From: Acidobacteriota bacterium
GTDB lineage: Bacteria; Acidobacteriota; Terriglobia; Acidiferrales; UBA7541
DNA length: 64,000 nucleotides
NCBI GenBank assembly: GCA_013289955.1
Contig: JABCYZ010000028.1
Location: forward strand, 1 to 64,000
Direction of reading: 5' to 3'
The notes under the pieces are model-generated. The model was not told where the DNA came from. It saw only the letters and a program-made list of their open reading frames with translations, and did no database searches. Numbering within the stretch: position 1 is the first letter of the stretch; the number at the start of each line of letters is the position of its first letter. A program made the translations under genes and the position numbers. Below, in pieces: positions 34,899 to 43,496 of this stretch.

Positions 34899-36301
34899 GC
34901 ACTTCGCGCAAATCGGGCAAGTCTCCAGCAGGGAAGAGCACTGCCCCATCCGCCCAACTATTCCCCGAACGCGAATTGCGCCGGATCATCGATACCGTCC
35001 TCCGACTGGCCAAAACCACGGGCGCCGATGAAACGGAAGTTCACGTCGATGAAACCGCCGACTCTCTCACCCGATTCGCCAACAATGCCATCCATCAAAA
35101 CGTTGCCGAGCACGGCCTCAACGTGTCGATTCGAACAGTCGTCGATCACCGCACCGCCCGCGCCACCACGAATCGCATCGACGAAGATTCCCTCCGCGCA
35201 GCCATCGAAGCCTCCTTGTCGCTCGCGCACAGCCAGCCGAAAGATCCGCATCTCCTTCCGCTGCCTGGCAAACAGCGCTATCGAAGAGTAAATCGTTTTC
35301 TGAAAGATACCGCAGCTCTCACGCCCGAAGAACGCGCCCGTGCCGTCCGTCGCGCCTGCGATATCGCCATCCAAAACGGCCAGGTCGCCGCCGGAATTTT
35401 CGCCAGCGGCCTCCAACAATCCGCGCTCGGCAATTCGCGCGGCCTCTTTGCCGCCTACCGCGAAACCCACGCCGAATTCAGCATCACCATGCAAGAAAAT
35501 CCCGCCGCGAGCTGGGCCAAAGCCAACGCCGCCAGCGTCCGTGCCTTCGATCCACAACGATTAGCGCGGCGCGCCAGCGAAAAAGCGCACCTGGCTGTGG
35601 ACGCACGCGAACTTCCTCCAGGCCGCTACACGGTGGTCCTCGAACCCGCGGCGGTGCTCGATCTCGTCGGCTTCCTCTTTTACGATTTCGCCGCCACCGC
35701 TCTCGAGGACAAACGCTCCTGCCTCAATGACCGCATGGGCAAGCCTCTGTTCGGCAAGAACATCTCCATCACCGACGATGCTCACCATCCTCTGCAGCTC
35801 GGCGCTCCCTTCGACGGCGAAGGCATCCCGCGCCAGCAGGTGGCTCTCGTCGATTGCGGCGTCCCAAAAAATCTCGTCTATTCCCGCAGCAGCGCCAAAT
35901 CCGCCAACAAGAAACCGACCGGCCACGGCTTTGCTCTCCCCAACGAATACGGCGAAGCCCCCATGAATCTTGTCTTTGCCGGCGGCGATTCCTCCCTCGA
36001 AAAAATGGCCGCCTCCACAGACCGCGGCCTGCTGGTAACGCGCCTCTGGTACATCCGCGAAGTCGATCCCTACGAAAAAGTGATGACCGGCATGACCCGC
36101 GACGGCCTTTTTCTCATCGAAAAGGGCAAAGTGACCAGCGCCGTCCGCAACTTCCGCTTCAATCAGTCCATCCTCGAGATGCTCCGCAACGTCGAGCAAC
36201 TCGGCCCTGCCGTCCGCGCCACCGGCGAGGAAGCCTTTGAAATGGTTGTTCCTGCAATGAAAGTCCGCGATTTTCATTTTTCGGAAGTTACAAAGTTTTA
36301 A
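34895..36301 (+). CDS. TldE/PmbA-like protein
   Basis: Overall TldD/PmbA family pattern (VHVDETADSLTRFANNAIHQNVAEHGLNVSIRTVVDHRTARATTNRIDEDSLRAAIEASLSLA) without HExxxH. ATGA overlap with upstream tldD. Confidence 0.88.
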   Translation: MSTSRKSGKSPAGKSTAPSAQLFPERELRRIIDTVLRLAKTTGADETEVHVDETADSLTRFANNAIHQNVAEHGLNVSIRTVVDHRTARATTNRIDEDSLRAAIEASLSLAHSQPKDPHLLPLPGKQRYRRVNRFLKDTAALTPEERARAVRRACDIAIQNGQVAAGIFASGLQQSALGNSRGLFAAYRETHAEFSITMQENPAASWAKANAASVRAFDPQRLARRASEKAHLAVDARELPPGRYTVVLEPAAVLDLVGFLFYDFAATALEDKRSCLNDRMGKPLFGKNISITDDAHHPLQLGAPFDGEGIPRQQVALVDCGVPKNLVYSRSSAKSANKKPTGHGFALPNEYGEAPMNLVFAGGDSSLEKMAASTDRGLLVTRLWYIREVDPYEKVMTGMTRDGLFLIEKGKVTSAVRNFRFNQSILEMLRNVEQLGPAVRATGEEAFEMVVPAMKVRDFHFSEVTKF

Positions 36302-36397
36302 TAATCCATGGCTTAGAATCTCCTCCCCCACAAAACCGATTTGATAAATGCAAATTCTGCGTTGTACATCTTTGCCCCACCAGCTTCATAAACAGGT

Positions 36398-39300
36398 ATG
36401 TACCAACGGTGCTTGCCCGCCCGCAGCCATCGGCACCCGAACTGGGGCCACCCCGACCACGACGCCTGTGGTACAGGTTTTGTCGCTCGCCTTGGCGGGG
36501 CCCCTAGCCATGAAATCGTCAACATCGCCCTGACCGCCCTCGAGCGCCTCACGCACCGCGGCGGTGTCGATGCCGACGGCGCCAGCGGCGACGGCGCCGG
36601 CCTCCTCACCTCGCTTCCGTACGAGTTCTTCCGCGCCCGCGCGCAGGAGCAGGGCATCGATCTTCCAGAAGTTTTTGGACTGGGGTTTGCCTTTTTCCCA
36701 ACCGACAGAGTGGCTGACGCTAAGGCCGCGGTAGAAGCCTCCGCCGACACCGAGCGTCTCCGGATCCTCGGATGGCGCCGCGTCCCCACCAACACAAATT
36801 CTCTCGGCAGCAAAGCTCTAGAAACCATGCCCGAGATCTGGCAATTCTACGTCGCGCCTTTTCACGCATCGCGCGGTGTATCGCGCTTCGAGTGGAAGCT
36901 CGCCCTACTCCGCAAACGCGCCGAATCGCTCCTTCCAGAGCGTTGTTATCTCTGTTCGCTCTCCTCGCAAACGGTCGTCTACAAAGGCCTCCTCACGCCC
37001 TGGCAATTCCCGCAATTCTACGAAGATCTCCGCGACGCCGCCTTCGCCACCACATTCGCGATCTTCCATCAGCGCTACTCGACCAACACGCAGCCCTCCT
37101 GGGATCTCGCGCAGCCTTTCCGTTATGTCGCCCACAACGGCGAGATCAACACCATCGTCTCGAACCGCCGCTGGCTCCGCGCCAAACAGCGCGAACTCCG
37201 CGCCCGCCTCACGGTCGGCTCTTGGTTCACCCCGCTCGAGAAAAGGGTCAGCGACTCCGCCAGCTTCGATAACGCGTTCGAGCTGAAACTCCTCGAAGGC
37301 TTCGGCCCGGACGAAGCCATGCTCACCATGGTTCCTCCGGCGTTTGAAAACGATCCTCTTCTGTCCAGAGACATCCGCGCCGCCCTCACTTCGCTTTCGC
37401 AGCAAAGCGAGCCCTGGGATGGCCCAGCTGCCCTGATTTTCTCCGACGGTCAATTCGTCGGCGCAAAGCTCGATCGCAACGGGCTCCGACCCCTGCGCTA
37501 CACACTAACGCACGACGGCCTCCTAATCGCCGGCTCCGAAACCGGCTTGATCGATCTCGAAGAGTCCCGCATCGCCGAACGCCAGCGCCTCGGCCCCGGC
37601 GAAATGATTCTCGCCAACCCCGCCACCGGCCTCTTTCTCCGCTGGCGCGAAATCCTGAAGCGCCTCGCGATGCATCAAGCGCGCAACGCCATGCCGCCTC
37701 CGCGGCACCTCGCCTTTTCCGCGGCGACCCCCGGCGCAACCACACCCGAACCCAAGCGCATTGCCGCCGCTGCCGGCTGGACCGAAGACCAATTCAGGAC
37801 GCTTTTCTCCGCGCTCATCCACGGCAAAGAAGCCGACTGGAGCATGGGCGACGACGCCCCGCCCGCTTTTCTCTCCACCCTCTCTCGCACGCTCTGGGAC
37901 TACTGCAAGCAGCGGTTCGCGCAAGTCACCAATCCTCCCATCGACCCGCTGCGCGAAACGCATGTCATGTCTCTCGACGTCCATCTCAAAGATGGCGTCA
38001 CGCTCCCCGGTCCTCTGCTCAACGCCGGACAGCTCGCCGAACTCTCCGAATTTTTCGGCCCCGTGCATCGCATCGACTTGACTTTCTCTTCTGCCCTGGG
38101 AGTCCCGGGCGCGCGCTGCAGAATTGCTCAGCTATCATCTACCCCTCTGAGCAGCAGTGGACGCCCGGGCCTCCTCCTCCTTTCCGATCGCGGCCTCAAC
38201 GCGGAAAACGCCGCTCTTCCTGCGCTGCTGGCTACGGCTGCAGTCTGGAAAGCGATGGTTCAGGAGGGCCTCTGGGACTTGCCGCTCGTCGTCGAAACCG
38301 CGCAAGTCTTTGACACGCATCACGTAGCGCTCCTGGTTGCTGCCGGTGCGAGCGCTGTTGTGCCGTATCTTGCCGATGAATTCGCCGAAGCGCTCGAACC
38401 AGGCGGTGCCGACCGCATGCGTGTTGCCATCACTGCAGGACTCAGAAAGGTTCTAGCCCGCATGGGCGTCTCTACGCTTGCGAGCTATCGCAACAGCCAT
38501 CTTTTTGAAATCGTCGGCCTCTCCGAAGATCTCTGCGCCGATTTCTTCGAGGATGCCGCCGACTATCCCGGCTCAAAAACCCTCGACGATCTTTTCGCGG
38601 ATTACGTCCGCATGCACAGCACAGCTTTTTCGCCCGCAACCGCGGAACTCGCCGACGCCGGTCTTTACCGCTTCCGCAAAGGCGCCGAACTTCACGCCAC
38701 GTCTCCCGAAGTCGTTCGCCGGATGCATGCGCACGTTCGCGCTCCCGAAGCCGGAAAATTCGCCGCCTTCGAAGAATTGTCCGAACACCAGGGCACCGTT
38801 TTCCTCCGCGATTTGCTGGAAACCGTGCCCGGCACCCCTGTTCCTGTCGAGGAAGTCGAGTCCACCAGCACGATTCTTCGCCGCTTCAGCACCCAGGCGA
38901 TGTCTCTCGGTTCGTTGAGTCCCGAAGCGCACCGCACGCTGGCGGTTGCCATGAATCTCATCGGTGGCCGCAGCAACACCGGCGAAGGCGGCGAGGATCC
39001 CAACACCTACCGCTTCGAGCCCGCCGCCGCAAACAAAATCAAGCAAGTCGCATCCGGCCGCTTCGGCGTAACCGCGGACTACCTCGTCCACGCCGAAGAA
39101 CTCGAAATCAAAATGGCGCAAGGCTCCAAGCCCGGCGAAGGCGGCCAGCTCCCCGCGCGCAAAGTCACCGAATATATCGCGCGCATCCGTCACGCCACTC
39201 CCGGCACGCCGCTGATCTCGCCTCCGCCGCACCACGATATTTACAGCATTGAAGACCTGGCCCAGCTCATCCATGACTTGCGCGCTGTAAATCCCAGCGC

Positions 39301-40762
39301 CCGCATCGGAGTCAAACTCGTGAGCGGCGCAGGAGTGGGCATCATCGCGGCAGGCGTCGCCAAAGCAGGCGCCGATGTCATCACCATCAGCGGCCACAAC
39401 GGCGGCACGGGCTCGTCGCCTCTCACCTCGATCAAAAACACCGGCCTGCCCTGGGAAATTGGCCTTCGTGAAACGCACGACACGCTGGTCCGCGCCGGCC
39501 TGCGCTCCCGCGTCTCTCTCCGAGTCGACGGCGGCCTGAAATTTTCGCGCGACATCATCGTAGGCGCGCTTTTCGGCGCCGATGAATTCGGCTTTGGCAC
39601 CGCCTCGCTCCTGGCTATCGGCTGCGTTATGGCGCGCCAATGCCATCTGAATACCTGTCCTGTGGGCATCGCGACGCAAGATGAAAAGCTCCGCACCCGC
39701 TTCAATGGCAAACCGGAAATGGTCGTCGCCTATTTCCGCTCCCTCGCCGAAGAAGTCCGCAAGCGTCTCGCCGAACTTGGCGCCCATTCTCTCAGCGATC
39801 TCACCGGTTGGTACGACCGTCTCAGCGCCCGCTCTGGCATGGATCCTCTGTTGATCGTCCCCATCACCGACTCCAACCGCGTCGCGCCGCAGCAGTCTCC
39901 CGCGCTGCACGCCGCTGCGCGCGAAGACGTCCTGCATTTCAGCCCCGCGTTCGAGCTGCAAACGGAATCTCAACCCATTCAAAATTCCGACCGCAGCGTT
40001 GGCGCCGGTATGAGCGGAGAACTCATGCGCCGCCGCCGTCCCTCGAGCCAAGGCCACGCCGCCCCGCAAGAAATATCCAAGGAATTCCACGGCTGTGCCG
40101 GACAAAGTTTTGGCGCGTTCCTGGCGGAAGGCATCACTCTGGCGCTCTCCGGCGAAGCCAACGATTACGTGGGAAAAGGTCTTTCCGGTGGAACGATCTC
40201 CATCGCCGCAAGCTCCGCCGCATCTCGTCGCGGAGACGTCCTCGCCGGCAACACCGTCCTCTATGGCGCCACTTCCGGCCAACTCTTCGTGGCCGGCCGG
40301 GCTGGTGAGCGCTTCGCCGTCCGCAACAGCGGCGCTCTCGCCGTCGTCGAAGGTGTCGGCCAGCACGGCTGCGAATACATGACCGGCGGCGTCGTTCTCG
40401 TCCTCGGCCCTCTAGGCCTCAATTTCGGCTCTGGCATGACCGGCGGCCTCTCCTACGTTCTCCGCGGCGAGGCCGACGAAGTGATTCATCGCGATTTTGT
40501 CACTCTTTCCGAGATCGACTCCCAAGAAGAAGTCTGGCTGCGCATCGTCCTCGAGAAGCATCTGCGCCTCACTGCCAGCCCGCGTGCCTCGCGCCTTCTC
40601 TCGCGCCGCGGCGTCCTCCCGTTCTTGCGGGTGCAGCCGCTCCATTTCCAAGGCACATTAGAAGCCACCTGGGAGCCCCTGCTGGCCCGCTTGAGGCATC
40701 AAGAACCAGTTTTCACACCGCCGCAAACTGCGGCGTTTTCCCGGGCCACGTCGCCTGTCTGA
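36398..40762 (+). CDS. gltB: Glutamate synthase large subunit
   Basis: Processed N-terminal Cys motif HDACGTGFVARLGG after a 23-residue leader, GGRSNTGEGGEDPNTYRFE, 3Fe-4S motif CVMARQCHLNTCPVGIATQ, GXGXG repeats at C-terminus. Confidence 0.97.
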   Translation: MYQRCLPARSHRHPNWGHPDHDACGTGFVARLGGAPSHEIVNIALTALERLTHRGGVDADGASGDGAGLLTSLPYEFFRARAQEQGIDLPEVFGLGFAFFPTDRVADAKAAVEASADTERLRILGWRRVPTNTNSLGSKALETMPEIWQFYVAPFHASRGVSRFEWKLALLRKRAESLLPERCYLCSLSSQTVVYKGLLTPWQFPQFYEDLRDAAFATTFAIFHQRYSTNTQPSWDLAQPFRYVAHNGEINTIVSNRRWLRAKQRELRARLTVGSWFTPLEKRVSDSASFDNAFELKLLEGFGPDEAMLTMVPPAFENDPLLSRDIRAALTSLSQQSEPWDGPAALIFSDGQFVGAKLDRNGLRPLRYTLTHDGLLIAGSETGLIDLEESRIAERQRLGPGEMILANPATGLFLRWREILKRLAMHQARNAMPPPRHLAFSAATPGATTPEPKRIAAAAGWTEDQFRTLFSALIHGKEADWSMGDDAPPAFLSTLSRTLWDYCKQRFAQVTNPPIDPLRETHVMSLDVHLKDGVTLPGPLLNAGQLAELSEFFGPVHRIDLTFSSALGVPGARCRIAQLSSTPLSSSGRPGLLLLSDRGLNAENAALPALLATAAVWKAMVQEGLWDLPLVVETAQVFDTHHVALLVAAGASAVVPYLADEFAEALEPGGADRMRVAITAGLRKVLARMGVSTLASYRNSHLFEIVGLSEDLCADFFEDAADYPGSKTLDDLFADYVRMHSTAFSPATAELADAGLYRFRKGAELHATSPEVVRRMHAHVRAPEAGKFAAFEELSEHQGTVFLRDLLETVPGTPVPVEEVESTSTILRRFSTQAMSLGSLSPEAHRTLAVAMNLIGGRSNTGEGGEDPNTYRFEPAAANKIKQVASGRFGVTADYLVHAEELEIKMAQGSKPGEGGQLPARKVTEYIARIRHATPGTPLISPPPHHDIYSIEDLAQLIHDLRAVNPSARIGVKLVSGAGVGIIAAGVAKAGADVITISGHNGGTGSSPLTSIKNTGLPWEIGLRETHDTLVRAGLRSRVSLRVDGGLKFSRDIIVGALFGADEFGFGTASLLAIGCVMARQCHLNTCPVGIATQDEKLRTRFNGKPEMVVAYFRSLAEEVRKRLAELGAHSLSDLTGWYDRLSARSGMDPLLIVPITDSNRVAPQQSPALHAAAREDVLHFSPAFELQTESQPIQNSDRSVGAGMSGELMRRRRPSSQGHAAPQEISKEFHGCAGQSFGAFLAEGITLALSGEANDYVGKGLSGGTISIAASSAASRRGDVLAGNTVLYGATSGQLFVAGRAGERFAVRNSGALAVVEGVGQHGCEYMTGGVVLVLGPLGLNFGSGMTGGLSYVLRGEADEVIHRDFVTLSEIDSQEEVWLRIVLEKHLRLTASPRASRLLSRRGVLPFLRVQPLHFQGTLEATWEPLLARLRHQEPVFTPPQTAAFSRATSPV

Positions 40763-40829
40763 AAGGAGCAAGTTTCTCCGGTTACTTAGCGAAGACATTT
40801 CGCTATAATTCTTGCCGAGCCACCCGCCT

Positions 40830-41747
40830 ATGGACTTTGACCAACTTGCCACTTTCGTCTATGTTGCCAAACTAAAGAGCTTCTCCCGCGCCGGGCAAAA
40901 AGTCTTCCGTTCGCAATCCGCCGTCAGCGCACAAATTCGCCAGCTCGAACAAGCCTACCGCGCGCGTCTCCTCGACCGCTCCGCCAAGTCCGTAGAGCTG
41001 ACTCCCGCCGGCGAGGTCCTGTTCGAATACGCCGAGCGCCTCCTCCGCCTCCGCGACGAATCCATCCAGGTCGTTGCCGACCGCGGTGACGTCGTCCAGG
41101 GCCCGCTCGTCTTCGGTGCCAACGAAGCTACCTGTCTCTATCTCTTGCCCGACATGTTCGCGGATTTTCAGCGCCGCTACCCGCAAGTTCACATCAGCAT
41201 CTATCGCAATTTCAGCCACAAGATTTTGCAGCGTGTGGAAGATGGCTCGGTCGATGTCGGCATCGTCACGCTTCCCATCAAATCGCCAACTCTCAAAGTT
41301 CACCACCTTTCGCGCGACCGCCTGCGTTTCATGGTTAGCACTCGCAATCCTCTGGCCCATCGCTCGAAGATCACGCTCGAAGAAGTCGCGGCGCAGCCTC
41401 TGATTTTCCCCCGCACCGGCTTCACTCGCCAGGTGCTGGACAAACTCTTCCGCCCCTATCGCGCCCGGCTTCGCGTGGCCATGGAGCTCCCCAGCATCGG
41501 CATGATCAAGCGCTTTGTAGCAGCCGACGCCGGCGTCTCCTTCATCAGCGAAAGCTTCGCCCGCGACCAGGTCAAAGCTGGCGAAGTAAAGCTCCTCAAC
41601 GTGGAAGGTGTCGACCTCTGGCGCGAACTCGGCCTAGTCTACCGCCGCGACCGCAGCCTCCCCCGCGCGGCCCAAGCCCTAATCGCTGTAATCCGCGAGC
41701 ATAAAAAATTCCCCGACGTCGCCACGACCGCCGCAGCCTCTGACTAA
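40830..41747 (+). CDS. LysR-family transcriptional regulator
   Basis: MDFDQLATFVYVAKLKSFSRAGQKVFRSQSAVSAQIRQLEQAYRARLLDRSAKSVELTPAGEVLFEYAERLL. Confidence 0.93.
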   Translation: MDFDQLATFVYVAKLKSFSRAGQKVFRSQSAVSAQIRQLEQAYRARLLDRSAKSVELTPAGEVLFEYAERLLRLRDESIQVVADRGDVVQGPLVFGANEATCLYLLPDMFADFQRRYPQVHISIYRNFSHKILQRVEDGSVDVGIVTLPIKSPTLKVHHLSRDRLRFMVSTRNPLAHRSKITLEEVAAQPLIFPRTGFTRQVLDKLFRPYRARLRVAMELPSIGMIKRFVAADAGVSFISESFARDQVKAGEVKLLNVEGVDLWRELGLVYRRDRSLPRAAQALIAVIREHKKFPDVATTAAASD

Positions 41748-41772
41748 GACCATCGTGTCCCGAACGGAATCC

Positions 41773-41790
41773 GCAGGGGCAAGCCCCTGC
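41773..41790 (+). terminator. Rho-independent-like terminator downstream of the LysR gene
   Basis: gcaggggc-aa-gcccctgc followed by ccgcttttctt. Confidence 0.6.
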
Positions 41791-42022
41791 CCGCTTTTCT
41801 TGGCATTCCGGGATTCTGAAAGTGCGTCCATATTCTGTGCGAACAATGGACGGACCGGGGGGCGGAGACACCCAAGCGGCTCCAGTAAGTTGACGATGTT
41901 TACGAAAAAACCTGCGGAGGGGATGTCACCGTTAATCAGACCCCAGGACTGTTAACCTGCGACTACGATCCTAGCCAGTGGCCTGCCACTACCCACTTCC
42001 CACAATTCACTGCTTACAGCTT

Positions 42023-43063
42023 TTAATGTACGTTGAAGTCCATGCTGGCGATGGATCTTGATATCACGTTTTCCTGGATCTGAATCAGGTCATCTTCACC
42101 GTAGGTCATCCCGAGTACTGTGAACACATCGGTCCCTCGCGAAACGACCACCAGCGTGCCTGACCAATCGTGGCCGTCCGCCATCCCGCGGTAGTGATAT
42201 TCCACGGCCGGCAAACCGCCGACCACCGTCTTTCGCTGCGAAATGCGCCGGTAGTTTTCGTAGATTTCGCTCAGCCGTTTTTCCACCGTGGCTGCGGCCG
42301 GCTCCAGCGCCGTTTTCGTTTGTTCCTGCCCGATCACCATCAGCGTCGATTGATTCAGCGTGCCCAGGGCCACGATCGCGTCCGGCAGCGACTTTCGCGC
42401 CTCACCGTTCAATACCCAGCTCGGCGCTTTGTACATCCGGAAGCCGTGCGTGTAGTTCGTGTAGAGATTCCCTTGAACGTCTTCCCGAATCGCCGGCGGT
42501 TCCGGTTCTTTTGGCGCCGCAGGTTGCGCCGTGGAGGCTGCGATCGTTGTGTTCGGCGCCGCCGCCGGTGCAGTGATGGCCGGTGCCACGACGTTTGTCT
42601 TCGTTGCCGGCGGAACTTCGGGCCTCACTACGGCGTTGGTAATCTTGGGAGCTGACTTTTCGCGATTTCCCGCGACCGGGTCCGTGGATTTCGCGCTGGC
42701 ATTCGTTGCCGTCGCCGTTCCTTCTGTGGGCTCCGCATTCGTAGCCGGAGCTTTCTTCGCTGCAGGCGTCTTCTCGGCTTTCGCCGTCTCGCCGGTCGGC
42801 GTCGACGGGACAATCGACGCGATCTTGTCTTTTTCGACGAGCACATACCCAAAGTCCGTTTTGACTTTGAACATGTTGTCTTCGTACGCCACGATGACGC
42901 CGTAAAGCTTCTTGCCGTCTTTCAGCCGGATTTCATCCGCTCGCACCGCGGTGACCGCGAAGCACATAGCCACAGTCAATGCCGCAGTGCAAAGTGATCG
43001 GCGCTTCTTGGGGACAGCCAACGCCGCAACGTAGAGGGAGCCGCGCATTTTGGGGACAGCCAT
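42023..43063 (-). CDS. Hypothetical secreted protein
   Basis: Signal-like N-terminus MAVPKMRGSLYVAALAVPKKRRSLCTAALTVAMCFAVTAVRADEIRLKDGKKLYGVIVAYED. Shortened from the longer track ORF. Confidence 0.65.
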   Translation of the reverse strand: MAVPKMRGSLYVAALAVPKKRRSLCTAALTVAMCFAVTAVRADEIRLKDGKKLYGVIVAYEDNMFKVKTDFGYVLVEKDKIASIVPSTPTGETAKAEKTPAAKKAPATNAEPTEGTATATNASAKSTDPVAGNREKSAPKITNAVVRPEVPPATKTNVVAPAITAPAAAPNTTIAASTAQPAAPKEPEPPAIREDVQGNLYTNYTHGFRMYKAPSWVLNGEARKSLPDAIVALGTLNQSTLMVIGQEQTKTALEPAAATVEKRLSEIYENYRRISQRKTVVGGLPAVEYHYRGMADGHDWSGTLVVVSRGTDVFTVLGMTYGEDDLIQIQENVISRSIASMDFNVH

Positions 43064-43101
43064 ATTTTCAGTATGGGGTCGCTCCTCCAGCCTAGCAACA
43101 T

Positions 43102-43422
43102 TCACGCGCGCGGTGGTGTCCGCCGTGTTACCTCCGCCAGCAGCGCCCCAATCCGCCGCGCCAGGCGCTCCACCTGCTCGATGGACTCGCTCAACCTGGC
43201 TCGCAGGGGCTCTGGCAAGTTTGCATGCGTTTGCTGCATCGCCAGCGCTTCGGCGATCAGGCGAAGCTCTTTCCGGTGCCGCGGATTCAGCCTCTCCCAC
43301 AGCCGCCGCTTCGCGCTCCGGTTTCGGCCGAGCCACTCGTCACCGGTCCCCGCAGGCCGCCCCGCCTCCGGCTCCGTCGAAGTCGTCGCCGCCGTATTTG
43401 GCTTTCTTATGCGAAATAGCAT
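43102..43422 (-). CDS. Hypothetical small protein
   Basis: 106 aa, charged/helical, immediately upstream of the 42023-43063 gene. Low complexity of support. Confidence 0.35.
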   Translation of the reverse strand: MLFRIRKPNTAATTSTEPEAGRPAGTGDEWLGRNRSAKRRLWERLNPRHRKELRLIAEALAMQQTHANLPEPLRARLSESIEQVERLARRIGALLAEVTRRTPPRA

Positions 43423-43496
43423 TCTCTATGGCTCCGCACGCCCATGTTCTTGTTGTTTTCTTCTCCGTGCCTTCTGTGTTTTCTGAAAGTGCTGTG

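Noticed and set aside
38573-40366. 597-aa minus-strand ORF inside gltB
   Set aside because: Antisense to conserved gltB catalytic and Fe-S regions. Low-complexity Gly/Ala/Arg composition typical of shadow ORFs.
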